A DNA stretch of 31,686 nt from a virus (IMGVR_UViG_3300027865_000028:1-31686); one strand, 5' to 3'. Counted from the stretch's first letter, positions 9,341 to 16,658 are shown. Made by a program: numbers and translations. Notes: a model not told the origin generated them from the letters alone.

Positions 9341-11358
9341 TATAATCCCATCCCTCTTTTTAGTCCCATTCCTAAACGAACATCAGGCTCTCTAGCACCT
9401 AAATTATTTCCTACTGATATTGGAGCATAAGTAATTAATCCCATAGATAGGCTGGGAATACTAACAACAACACCTGTACTTATAATAGGATCTTGATGTG
9501 AGATACTCATCTCTAAGCATGGAACATTAATTACAACATCTACAAGTCTACGAGGCTCATTATCTGTTTGAGTTAGTTCTAGTAAAGGTACATCTACACG
9601 AGCACCACTACCAACTGTTGGAGCATTATGAGATAATACAAGGTTATCTACTCCTACATCAACAGATGCTCCTGTAACAACTTCTGGAATGTTATCTGTC
9701 TGTATTAATGTATCTTCATCAGGATATACACGAGCATTAAACTTTACTTCAGGGGCGTTATCTACTAAAGTTAATGAATCGCTATTCTGATTAGTTAGTA
9801 CTCCTGTAGAAGCTGTAGGAGTATTATCTGTCTCAGTTAATGCATCAACTAGTCCTGCTATAGATGCACCAGTAAAAACTTCAGGAGCATTATCTACTTC
9901 TGTAGCTGAATCACTAGGACTAGAAACAGACTTCCCGCTAGCAACTGTTGGAATGTTATCTGCAACAACCAAGGAATCATTCGTTGGATTACTACTTGCT
10001 CCAGTACTAGCAGTAGGCACATTATCCGATACGGTAAGAGCATCAGCAGTCGGAGAACTAGAAGCTCCACTCCCAACTGTAGGAGAATTATGGGAAACAG
10101 TAAGACCATCTTCACCGGCTAAAGTAACTGTAGTAGTCCCTCCAGTTTTAGTTATATTAATAAGAGCGACTTGTGTTTGGGGACCTACTGGTGTGTTATC
10201 ACTATAATGAAGTAACAAATGTATAGTATCAGTATCAGCTAAGTCAGCACTAATTAATGTCCCAGATATCTCACATTCACCTTCTTCTGCTGTAGCTAGA
10301 GCAGCAGGAGTGAAAGTAGCTGAAGTATCTAAGATACCATTGTTATTTGCTTCAAAAGTGCCTGATCCAATTAACTGTACTGAATCTGCTCCATTAGTTA
10401 AATTACTATCATTAAATAACTGTACATTATTACTTACCCCAGTAATGTCTGCATAAGCTCCAGAGTTCTTACTGTACCGTACCTTCATAGTCGGAGTAAG
10501 TGGACTACCATCATTTTGATATAGTAGGATTACACGAAAGTTTACATTACCACTAGATACATCTGCTTCTAATGCTGTATTCAATGCAGTAGAGAAACTT
10601 GCTCCATTCTGTCCTGCATGTATCGGTACTTGGTCAGTTTGAGTAAGAGATGTAGATCCTGCAAGAGTAATAGTAACATCAGCTCCACCAGCAGGTTTTA
10701 ATGCTAATGTATATTGAGAACTTTCTGCGGTAAGAAGACTAGATGTATAAGCCGGAGCACCCGGAGTTTCTGCACCAGCAGTTGCAATCTCTCTATGCCA
10801 AGATTGTATTTGCCTGTGCTGATGACTAGTACCTACTAATCGAAATCCATTTGTATATCCTGATGGATCAGCATTACTTGTGATATCATCATGTGTAACC
10901 ATCTCAACAGCAACAACAAATGCACCATCTGTAACAGTAGTAATACTTTGAAATGCATCTACATTTGGAGATGCTTTATTAACTCGGTTTACTAAATGAC
11001 TACCCGCAGCGAATGTAACATCAAATGGCGTAGTACCATCTACCCCACGCCATGTTTCAATTTGTGCTGCATACTGTTCTGTGCCAGCATCAGTATGCCC
11101 ACAAGTTACTGCCCCCGGTGCATCCGCAGTTGCTATGCGATACCAAAGACCAGTACTTCTATCTTGTCCAGTAGTTGGATTTTGTTGATGAATTTCAGTG
11201 AAACCTGTAACTGCTTCGAACGTACCAAGTTCGTCGTTGCGATGCTGCGACAACAGCATGAAGTCACCAATTAAAGTACTTGCATGTGGTGTAGGAAACA
11301 CATCACCAGAAGTGTTTCTACTATCTGCGGTTCCTGCTCCTACATAAGTAATAGCCAT
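9340..11358 (-). CDS. Large repeat-containing virion protein (fibre or decoration type)
   Basis: 672 residues. The first 220 residues form a beta-rich, Trp/Gly/Thr-containing domain (WYRIATADAPGAVTCGHTD, then QIETWRGVDGTTPFDV), of a kind seen in phage surface proteins. The middle carries Ig-like Thr/Ser-rich segments. Residues 419-660 are eleven tandem 22-residue repeats (separate entry), and the tail is Gly/Arg/Leu-rich (RLGMGLKRGMGL). No enzyme motif. It is coupled by TAATG overlaps to genes on both sides. A virion surface or fibre role is inferred from composition and neighbours. Confidence 0.8.
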   Translation of the reverse strand: MAITYVGAGTADSRNTSGDVFPTPHASTLIGDFMLLSQHRNDELGTFEAVTGFTEIHQQNPTTGQDRSTGLWYRIATADAPGAVTCGHTDAGTEQYAAQIETWRGVDGTTPFDVTFAAGSHLVNRVNKASPNVDAFQSITTVTDGAFVVAVEMVTHDDITSNADPSGYTNGFRLVGTSHQHRQIQSWHREIATAGAETPGAPAYTSSLLTAESSQYTLALKPAGGADVTITLAGSTSLTQTDQVPIHAGQNGASFSTALNTALEADVSSGNVNFRVILLYQNDGSPLTPTMKVRYSKNSGAYADITGVSNNVQLFNDSNLTNGADSVQLIGSGTFEANNNGILDTSATFTPAALATAEEGECEISGTLISADLADTDTIHLLLHYSDNTPVGPQTQVALINITKTGGTTTVTLAGEDGLTVSHNSPTVGSGASSSPTADALTVSDNVPTASTGASSNPTNDSLVVADNIPTVASGKSVSSPSDSATEVDNAPEVFTGASIAGLVDALTETDNTPTASTGVLTNQNSDSLTLVDNAPEVKFNARVYPDEDTLIQTDNIPEVVTGASVDVGVDNLVLSHNAPTVGSGARVDVPLLELTQTDNEPRRLVDVVINVPCLEMSISHQDPIISTGVVVSIPSLSMGLITYAPISVGNNLGAREPDVRLGMGLKRGMGL
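9379..10104 (-). repeat. Eleven tandem 66-bp coding repeats (22 residues each)
   Basis: Reading from residue 419 of the 672-residue protein, eleven consecutive units are each exactly 22 residues long with no insertion or deletion. The consensus is about L-T-x-x-D/H-N-x-P-T/E-V-x-T/S-G-A-S, then a variable half ending in D-x. Examples of unit starts are LTVSDNVPTASTGA, LVVADNIPTVASGK and LTETDNTPTASTG. Later units (nine to eleven) are more diverged. Exact periodicity points to a stacked beta-type fibre or repeat scaffold. DNA identity between units looks low, so the array appears old. Confidence 0.85.
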
Positions 11359-12029
11359 TAGAACCTTGGTCCTTTGCCGCCATCAAGGTTTCTAAATCTA
11401 AAACCTTTAGCCTCTACCGCTCTAGCAGTAATAGTAGGCACTCCATGAGATACAGCTAAACTATCTGCACCAGCAAGTGTAATAGTAGTACTTGATTCTG
11501 TATAATGTATATTCATTTCTATAACATCAACAGAACCTTGTCCTCTATCAGCATCAGATGGAAATATTACTACCACTCCAAAACCAAAGTCTATATCTTC
11601 TACATCAGTATCTGAAAATGTACCTGACCATAAATCAGCAGCACCTCCATATGTTTTAGTAGTTACAGCAGCAGGCCAATCTGCTGTATCACTTTTATTA
11701 TCTCCTTCAACTACACCAGCTTCATTAAATATTCTAGCAGTTAGTTCAGCAACATATCTATTGCCACTACCCGGAGCATCAGAACTATTACATTGGAACC
11801 TTGCCTCAATTCCATCAATAGTTGCACCTGCTGGTAACGCGAAACCAAAGTTAGTACCTTTAAGATATTCACTATTAGTTCCTGGATCATCTCTCATATC
11901 AGTAGAAGATACTGCTACATCATCAGCAGTTACATTACCAGGAGTTGACCAATTAGGACTACTCTCCTGTGTAGCAGGACCAGTTACACTTGTTCCAGTT
12001 CCAGCAGTAGTGAAACCAGTTGTAGCCAT
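11358..12029 (-). CDS. Putative virion surface protein sharing a module with the repeat protein
   Basis: 223 residues, Thr/Ser/Gly/Ala-rich and beta-like, with no catalytic motif. The N-terminal 180 residues resemble a jelly-roll-type phage domain (GFALPAGATIDGIEARFQC, IDFGFGVVVIF). The C-terminal part (about 182-212, TITLAGADSLAVSHGVPT) matches the linker plus first repeat of the downstream 672-residue protein (TVTLAGEDGLTVSHNSPT), so the two genes share a module. The end is basic and Gly-rich (FRNLDGGKGPRF). Starts and stops share TAATG at both ends. Confidence 0.75.
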   Translation of the reverse strand: MATTGFTTAGTGTSVTGPATQESSPNWSTPGNVTADDVAVSSTDMRDDPGTNSEYLKGTNFGFALPAGATIDGIEARFQCNSSDAPGSGNRYVAELTARIFNEAGVVEGDNKSDTADWPAAVTTKTYGGAADLWSGTFSDTDVEDIDFGFGVVVIFPSDADRGQGSVDVIEMNIHYTESSTTITLAGADSLAVSHGVPTITARAVEAKGFRFRNLDGGKGPRF

Positions 12030-12484
12030 TAGTCGATAGTCGCTATAGCAGTAGTTAGATTAGTCTGGATAGATGCAGTCTCTAATGTAGTAAGTACTGA
12101 AAAGGTTTGAGCACCACTAGCATCAAGTAATCTTCCTAGTATATTACCTTCTACATCCTTTGGTAATGCTGCATTAATACTTGTAATAACATCAGTTAAT
12201 GCCGACACAGTTGCAGCTATCTCTACATTATAGTTTAATGTCTGATCATTGTAGATGTCTTTTGCGTAAGGAACTAGTCCTGCATGATTAGATGCATTGC
12301 CTAGAGCATTATTAACCCTACTACAACTTACTGCTAATCCAATTACTTGATTAGTAGATACAGGTCCAGCAGCCAAAGCACTCAAGGCATTAGACATAAT
12401 CCCTTTAATTTCAACTACATCTCGTTGAACAGATCCTAACCGCTCATTAAGAGATGGACGAACTCTATGTGTCGGAGTAGCCAT
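12029..12484 (-). CDS. Hypothetical structural-arm protein, helical
   Basis: 151 residues, mostly helical and Ala/Leu/Thr/Asn-rich (SALTDVITSINAALP, VLTTLETASIQTNLTTAIATI), which suggests a coiled or bundled oligomer. The N-terminus is basic (THRVRPSLNERLGSVQRD). No family recognised. The gene is locked between neighbours by TAATG overlaps at both ends, so it is almost surely translated with the other virion genes. Confidence 0.7.
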   Translation of the reverse strand: MATPTHRVRPSLNERLGSVQRDVVEIKGIMSNALSALAAGPVSTNQVIGLAVSCSRVNNALGNASNHAGLVPYAKDIYNDQTLNYNVEIAATVSALTDVITSINAALPKDVEGNILGRLLDASGAQTFSVLTTLETASIQTNLTTAIATID

Positions 12485-12945
12485 TACGTTATCCTAGCAA
12501 TACCATTAGCATGAAAGGCTATAATGAAGTCAGTACCAGCACCAGCAGTTTCAGAAGCTTCAAAGTCAATATCAATCATCAAAGCATTCAATGGAGTTGT
12601 AATAGAATCATTAAAGATAACTGCATCAGTAGCCGGACCAATACTACCTCCGCTAGCAGTCCAACTAGCATCAGCAGCATCCCACATCCAAACACCAGCA
12701 CTAGCCTGACTAGATGTCGTACTAGTTAAGACTTCACCAGCTCCAGCACCATCACTAATAGTATATCCACTACCAGTAGCTAGTTCATTTGCATTAACAT
12801 TAGTACGGAGAGTATTAGAAGTAGTACGCACATGAGAAGAGTTCATGAGCATTATTACTTGTGTATCACTATCTAGTCCTGTATAACCAGCAGCAACATC
12901 ACCCATTAACTCTACGAATTGGTCGTAGTGATCAATAGTAACCAT
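12484..12945 (-). CDS. Hypothetical virion protein
   Basis: 153 residues. The opening (FVELMGDVAAGYTGLDSDTQVIMLMNSSH) resembles a widespread group of small phage virion proteins that start with a helix and a DTxxxMLMNSSH-type strand, then a Ser/Thr/Ala-rich beta region. No catalytic residues. It lies 3 bases after the 123-codon gene and shares TAATG with the next gene. A surface or tail-associated role is an inference. Confidence 0.7.
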   Translation of the reverse strand: MVTIDHYDQFVELMGDVAAGYTGLDSDTQVIMLMNSSHVRTTSNTLRTNVNANELATGSGYTISDGAGAGEVLTSTTSSQASAGVWMWDAADASWTASGGSIGPATDAVIFNDSITTPLNALMIDIDFEASETAGAGTDFIIAFHANGIARIT

Positions 12946-12948
12946 TAG

Positions 12949-13320
12949 TTATATCTCCGTAGTAAGTTTCATTACATGAGCAGGAACTTCAATCTTAGTT
13001 GCATTAATCTGAGCTGCTCTAGGATTCTCTGTACCAAACTCTTTAATGTTATATAATGAACCTTGGTACTCATTGATTAGTCTTACAAACTTTTCTCTAT
13101 GTGGATGTTCTGGATTATCTTGTAGGATTGTCTGTAACTTCTCAATACTACCAATAAGAGTTTCAGATCGTAGCATGATCTTATCAGTTACAGGAGGATA
13201 CTCAATGCCTTCTCCTAACTCTTGAATCTGTTCTTCCATCCAAACACGTCTAGGGTGTTCAGGGTATAATGCAATACGTCTCTTATAGTATGCAACTTGT
13301 CTAAGTGTCTGGTCGTTCAT
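12949..13320 (-). CDS. Hypothetical protein, charged and helical
   Basis: 123 residues, charged, with two similar segments: ALYPEHPRRVWMEEQIQEL (about 17-35) and LQDNPEHPHREKFVRLINEY (about 65-84). Both carry a PEHPxR-type turn followed by a helix, so the protein may be an internal duplication. No known family. It overlaps the upstream zinc-binding gene by 20 bases. Role unknown. Confidence 0.7.
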   Translation of the reverse strand: MNDQTLRQVAYYKRRIALYPEHPRRVWMEEQIQELGEGIEYPPVTDKIMLRSETLIGSIEKLQTILQDNPEHPHREKFVRLINEYQGSLYNIKEFGTENPRAAQINATKIEVPAHVMKLTTEI

Positions 13321-13621
13321 TGATCATCTCTCTCTTCTTTGCATCTGCCTTCTCTTCTGTAATAGTAAACGATCCAGCTATATTTCCTTGATCATCAAAT
13401 GGGAATGTCCAATTACATAGAGAACAGCAAGCAGTAGTTATCTTTGCACCAGTCGCAAGGTTAGGTTTAATTAGAATAGTAAAGTCTGTCTTACCACAGT
13501 GTCCACACCGCATAAAGAGTTCACCATCTTTAGCATACCGCATATCACGTTTCTGTGATATAACTTTCTTATCTTCCCCCCATGGAAAGATAATAGTGTG
13601 GCTATGTTCAGTAAGAGCCAT
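13301..13621 (-). CDS. Small protein with a four-cysteine zinc-binding motif
   Basis: 106 residues. Two cysteine pairs, CGHCGKTDF and CCSLCNWTFPFDD, form a likely zinc ribbon (two CxxC knuckles about 25 residues apart). The N-terminus TIIFPWGEDKKVISQKRDMRY is beta-like and basic. Such small ribbons often bind nucleic acid or stabilise a protein partner, and I cannot tell which here. It shares TAATG with the coiled-coil gene before it and overlaps the next gene by 20 bases. Confidence 0.7.
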   Translation of the reverse strand: MALTEHSHTIIFPWGEDKKVISQKRDMRYAKDGELFMRCGHCGKTDFTILIKPNLATGAKITTACCSLCNWTFPFDDQGNIAGSFTITEEKADAKKREMINERPDT

Positions 13622-14124
13622 TACTTCTTATTAACTCCTAGTGAACGCATCTTCTTCTTCCATTCAACCATCTCTGCTTCACCAATGGCTACGGCTTTCT
13701 CACGTTCATCAAGTTCATCAGCTTTAATAGCTACAACTTTTTTAACATCTTCTACTTCAATTAGACCAGTACGTACATCACTACGTCCATTCTGCATCTC
13801 TCTACTAAGTCCATCTTGATCTCTCTTCAAGATTTCTTCACCAATTATTACTGCATCTTCTCGTTTCTTTAATTCTACGTTATCTTCATTAACAGTAATG
13901 ATCATACGTGCTAAAGCTTTTTCACGTACAGTAAGATCTGCACTCTTAGCTTCAAGTTCTGCTAACTTCTGATTTACTTCTTCAATTGTAGCATTAGCTT
14001 TCTTTCTGCTAGATTCAAAGTTCTTAGTAGCCGCAGTAAGCTTATCTTTGTTATTAATGATATCTAGTATTGTATGTAATTGGCTCATCCCAGGATCGGG
14101 AGGAAAGTGATTGAATCCATCCAT
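13621..14124 (-). CDS. Coiled-coil protein of the late arm
   Basis: 167 residues, almost wholly coiled coil from about residue 25 to 160 (for example KANATIEEVNQKLAELEAKSADL). The motif VREKALA / EREKAVAIGEAE occurs twice in the C-terminal half (LTVREKALARM and ELDEREKAVAIGEAE), hinting at internal repetition. GGAG lies six bases before the ATG. The N-terminus contains a Pro-rich NHFPPDPGM. Position next to small structural genes suggests a virion or assembly role. Confidence 0.75.
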   Translation of the reverse strand: MDGFNHFPPDPGMSQLHTILDIINNKDKLTAATKNFESSRKKANATIEEVNQKLAELEAKSADLTVREKALARMIITVNEDNVELKKREDAVIIGEEILKRDQDGLSREMQNGRSDVRTGLIEVEDVKKVVAIKADELDEREKAVAIGEAEMVEWKKKMRSLGVNKK

Positions 14125-14133
14125 GTCTATCTC

Positions 14134-14436
14134 CTAGAACAAAGGTGCGATGTTTGTAACAGTAGTACCAGCAGCAAGTGTACCTTTTCCTTGTACATCT
14201 AGTATAGTACCAGCAACTACTCCAGTAAACACAGTTGAGTTGTTTCGTTGATCAACTACTTCAATGTTTCCATTCGTACCAATGTAAATAGCACGAGCAA
14301 ACTTACTAAAGCTTCTATCAACTGAACTAGGATCAACTGCTGTCCCATACTCTACAGCAGGAGAGCTACGTAGTGTAGGCTTATCTAAGAAGTGGTGAGT
14401 AGGATTGTTCCCACTCAAGTCTCTATATGCAACCAT
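14134..14436 (-). CDS. Small virion protein of the spike-base/decoration type
   Basis: 100 residues. The segment FARAIYIGTNGNIEVVDQRN followed by STVFTGVVAGTILDVQGKG and a TTVTNIAPLF end matches the general pattern of a family of about 100-residue phage head or spike-base proteins (raIYvGt-G-i-v, vptGtilpv, GTtat-i-aL). This is recall from motif shape, not a search. It shares TAATG with the small terminase gene. Confidence 0.75.
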   Translation of the reverse strand: MVAYRDLSGNNPTHHFLDKPTLRSSPAVEYGTAVDPSSVDRSFSKFARAIYIGTNGNIEVVDQRNNSTVFTGVVAGTILDVQGKGTLAAGTTVTNIAPLF

Positions 14437-15038
14437 TAGACTGAATCTCCATCAGGTGTTAAATCAATAGTGATCTCTTCATCTTCAGACCTTCTTACAT
14501 GTCTAATGACTAGTCCACCTTCCATTTTATGATTGTGCTCTACTACATCAGCAGGTCTATGTCCTGCACGATCTAACACATCTTTAGCAGCACTCATAGC
14601 TACATGAGGACTAGCACTATTCAACATGCCTGTAATAGTCCTAGCAGCTAGAATACTTTGTTGGGAGAATAGACTTCTTACGTGATCACCATCTGTCTCT
14701 GCGATGTTAGTAATGAAACCTTCCATAAGTTCCTTATAACCATCAGACAGTTTCATGTTTTCGATATACTCTACAGAGATACCTAGGACTTCTGCAATGT
14801 CTTCATTAGGTAGTCCGAAGATAGTATAGCTAATCACTACACTAATTGCATTCATCTCTTTAATAGGTACAGGGATATCACTAATACGTTTTCTACGATC
14901 AGTGAAGTCTCTTTGTATATCTTGGTAGTTCGGAACCTCAGTCATACCAGCTTCTTGTACAGGTATAACTTCCCCATTATCAGGGTTAATTAATGTACCA
15001 TCAGCTAGTTTTAGAGGTTCAGTACCAATAGCAAGCAT
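14436..15038 (-). CDS. Terminase small subunit (DNA recognition)
   Basis: 200 residues. A helix-turn-helix lies at about residues 75-97 (LPNEDIAEVLGISVEYIENM), followed by a helical oligomerisation region (SQQSILAARTITGMLNSASP, AMSAAKDVLDRAG) and an acidic C-terminus (EDEEITIDLTPDGD). This layout (DNA-binding HTH, oligomerising helices, acidic tail that can contact the large subunit) fits small terminases. The ribosome site is AAGGTG before the ATG. Separation from the large subunit by ten genes is unusual. Confidence 0.75.
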   Translation of the reverse strand: MLAIGTEPLKLADGTLINPDNGEVIPVQEAGMTEVPNYQDIQRDFTDRRKRISDIPVPIKEMNAISVVISYTIFGLPNEDIAEVLGISVEYIENMKLSDGYKELMEGFITNIAETDGDHVRSLFSQQSILAARTITGMLNSASPHVAMSAAKDVLDRAGHRPADVVEHNHKMEGGLVIRHVRRSEDEEITIDLTPDGDSV

Positions 15039-15046
15039 CTTACACC

Positions 15047-15388
15047 TTACTGTGTAAACTGTTCCATTGTACGAATGAGTTCATCTATAATACTAATAGC
15101 TTCTGGATCACCTTGAGTAGCAGCATCTAGAAGTAGGCTAGTAGTTGGATGTAACTCTTGATTCATAGGTTCAAGACCTGGAGGAGTAGTCGTAACCCCC
15201 TCACCAGTACCGGGAGATAGTGAGGGATCAGGGAGTGTACTAGGTGAAGGGGCTACTGGGGAAGTAGGCTGACTACTTCCTTCTCCAAGCAAATCAATTG
15301 GAGCGTCAGTCCCTAATGGAACTTGTGCCCCTCCTGATTGCAATCTCTGTTGATCTTGTCCTGTAATACCAGATAATCTACTAGGCAT
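15047..15388 (-). CDS. Proline-rich small hypothetical protein
   Basis: 113 residues. The central 30-80 segment is Pro/Ser/Thr/Gly-rich and probably disordered (SQPTSPVAPSPSTLPDPSLS). The C-terminal third is a short amphipathic helix pair (TTSLLLDAATQGDPEAISIIDELIRTMEQF may bind a partner). No family recognised. It starts on the shared A of TAATG with the first gene of the arm and lies 8 bases before the small terminase. Confidence 0.65.
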   Translation of the reverse strand: MPSRLSGITGQDQQRLQSGGAQVPLGTDAPIDLLGEGSSQPTSPVAPSPSTLPDPSLSPGTGEGVTTTPPGLEPMNQELHPTTSLLLDAATQGDPEAISIIDELIRTMEQFTQ

Positions 15389-15861
15389 TATGCTTTACTC
15401 GCACCCTTACCACCACCACCATTACCTGATAGATCTACAGGATAAGTAACAACACCAGACCCATTAGTTGGGTTGCGTTTGTTCCTATCACCAGTAAGTG
15501 CTAGGTCTTCCTGTAGTTCGGTAATATCAGCAGCAGTAATAGCACGAGAAGTATTCGCACCTGTAGCATCGATATCAGTATTGTTCAGAGTAGGTCCAAA
15601 CTCTTGCTTAGTTTCAATAGTACGTGCACCACCTTGTACATTGGAACTTGTATTAGCAGCAGCAGCAACTCTTGAGTAACTAACTGAAGCTGTGGAGGCT
15701 GGAGTGCTATCTTCTAATGCAGTAGTAAGAACTTCCCGTACATTAGCCATACCACGTTTGCGAAGTATACGCATTAGGTGATATCTATTAGGGGCACGTC
15801 CTGAATTAAGAGAGTAGTCCTCTCCATGTATATGGTTGAATAATCCTGAGTAGTTAGCCAT
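15388..15861 (-). CDS. First gene of the late arm, hypothetical
   Basis: 157 residues, starting MANYSGLFNHIHGEDYSLNS. I chose this ATG over an in-frame one at 16023 because GGAG precedes it, because the best promoter of the arm has its predicted start site near 15903, and because the longer form would begin upstream of that promoter with a low-complexity Thr/Tyr stretch. The C-terminus is Gly-rich (DLSGNGGGGKGASKA). The helix RYHLMRILRKRGMANVREVL (about 23-42) is basic. Function unknown. Confidence 0.75.
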   Translation of the reverse strand: MANYSGLFNHIHGEDYSLNSGRAPNRYHLMRILRKRGMANVREVLTTALEDSTPASTASVSYSRVAAAANTSSNVQGGARTIETKQEFGPTLNNTDIDATGANTSRAITAADITELQEDLALTGDRNKRNPTNGSGVVTYPVDLSGNGGGGKGASKA

Positions 15862-15909
15862 CTCTTGTTTCTCCGTGTGTTTTGATGTGCTGTTATCAGT
15901 AGTATATAT

Positions 15910-15938
15910 AGTGTATGTAGTATATGTAGTAATGTCAA
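15910..15938 (-). promoter_or_regulatory. Sigma70-type promoter for the minus-strand late arm
   Basis: Read on the minus strand, TTGACA (15938-15933) is followed by exactly 17 bases and TACACT (15915-15910). The -35 box is a full consensus match and the -10 matches 4 of 6. Predicted start is near 15903, giving about a 40-base leader before the ATG at 15861 with its GGAG site. No other strong promoter was seen in the arm. Confidence 0.65.
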
Positions 15939-16067
15939 TATACCATTTCATACACCAATAGCATTCTGCTCTTGCTTCGCTTCGCTTTTCCCCCCGTGTT
16001 GTTGTTGTAGTAAGAAATACCATATTCCAAATATCGTGTCAAACCAATAATGCATTATTCTTCTGTA

Positions 16068-16107
16068 GTGTGTACTTTCCCGCACTCGGTTTAGAGGGCG
16101 GGCACAC
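16068..16107. other. GC-rich imperfect hairpin in the divergent region
   Basis: CCCGC (16079-16083) pairs with GCGGG (16098-16102). GTGT (16070-16073) and ACAC (16104-16107) can extend the stem across a bulge. It lies upstream of both divergent transcription units, so it is more likely a DNA-level site or a remnant than a terminator. No other gene is visible in 16024-16402. Confidence 0.3.
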
Positions 16108-16180
16108 CTTCACCCCGTAACACTCAGAACTACTCTTCAACTCCTCACCAAACATTGTAGTCCATTCAACATCTAGCATC

Positions 16181-16204
16181 TATTAGTATTAGTATTAGTA
16201 TTAG
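16181..16204. repeat. Four tandem TATTAG hexamers
   Basis: Four exact copies of TATTAG, followed by a related TTGTTATTGTTATTATAG run. It lies in the non-coding divergent region. Short AT-rich iterons of this kind can be binding sites or DNA-unwinding segments, but replication slippage alone would also make them. Confidence 0.6.
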
Positions 16205-16241
16205 TTGTTATTGTTATTATAGTAAGTAGTGGCATAGGAGC

Positions 16242-16365
16242 ATAGGGGTATGGTTGACATGAACTAACCCTCAAGCTGGACATCTAAAGACCCCTGTTTG
16301 GATTCGACGGGGGGAGTGCTATCCCCATCGAAAGTAAGTAAGTTCGGAGACACCCTCCCCCCTAT
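16242..16365 (+). ncRNA. Candidate structured RNA/leader with competing G/C pairings
   Basis: A GC-rich block in AT-rich surroundings with alternating G and C runs. ATAGGGG (16242-16248) can close with CCCCTAT (16359-16365). Inside, TTCGA-C-GGGG and CCCC-A-TCGAA (16303-16332) form a stem of nine pairs with one mismatch. The alternative GGGGGGAG (16309-16316) with CTCCCCCC (16355-16362) is mutually exclusive with it. The 13 bases TGGATTCGACGGG (16299-16311) match the 5' part of tmRNA, but no tRNA-like half is present. It lies just upstream of the first early gene and could be an untranslated leader switch. A TTGACA at 16254 lacks a good -10. Confidence 0.35.
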
Positions 16366-16368
16366 ACT

Positions 16369-16389
16369 TGTGTTGATTATTGGTTTAAA
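16369..16389 (+). promoter_or_regulatory. Early-gene element copy 1 (TGTG-N9-GGTTTAAA)
   Basis: TGTG, nine bases ending in ATT, then GGTTTAAA. It directly follows TATACT (16363-16368), a -10-like box. The loop sequence sits in a weak 5-pair hairpin. It ends 14 bases before the ATG of the first early gene, closer than the other copies. Confidence 0.5.
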
Positions 16390-16402
16390 ATAGGAATGAG
16401 TC

Positions 16403-16597
16403 ATGACACACATCGATACTAGTATATTAGAGAGAGAGCTTTGGGCTGAGTTAGAAGTAAGAACTAGAGCTTTGCAAGAGTCTGGTATTAGAGATATAGA
16501 GTGCCAGAGATTGCGAGGTTGGATAGATGATCCTATACTCTATGATCACTGTAGAAGATATGACGAGCTGATTACACTATTGTATCCTTGTTCTTAA
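16403..16597 (+). CDS. First early gene, small hypothetical protein
   Basis: 64 residues, acidic and helical (LERELWAELEVRTRALQESG, then DIECQRLRGWIDD). AGGA is found nine bases before the ATG. It lies under regulatory element copy 1 and is separated from the next gene by a 61-base gap holding copy 2. First genes of early arms often encode host-takeover proteins, which is only context here. Confidence 0.6.
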   Translation: MTHIDTSILERELWAELEVRTRALQESGIRDIECQRLRGWIDDPILYDHCRRYDELITLLYPCS

Positions 16598-16601
16598 TAT
16601 C

Positions 16602-16622
16602 TGTGAGGATTGTTGGTTTAAA
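16602..16622 (+). promoter_or_regulatory. Early-gene element copy 2
   Basis: TGTGAGGATTGTTGGTTTAAA, one base after the -10-like TAATAT (16595-16600). The copy lies in the best hairpin of the set: bases 16603-16614 pair with 16621-16632 (12 pairs including two G-T) around the loop GGTTTA. It is 36 bases before the ATG at 16659. No good -35 is seen at 17 bases. Confidence 0.55.
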
Positions 16623-16658
16623 TAGTCCTCACTAACCTTTCACCAATGGAGATGTAAC

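Noticed and set aside
15862-16023. N-terminal extension of the first late gene (54 extra codons)
   Set aside because: The extension would run over the promoter at 15910-15938 and codes for low-complexity Thr/Tyr repeats. A good GGAG site supports the start at 15861.
16254-16282. Promoter at TTGACA 16254 for the first early gene
   Set aside because: Perfect -35, but the 17-base position gives TGGACA, only 2 of 6 to a -10, so I do not list it as a promoter.
16242-16365. A complete tmRNA gene
   Set aside because: Only a 13-base signature is present, with no tag frame, T-arm, acceptor partner or CCA. It is reported as a fragment-like match instead.
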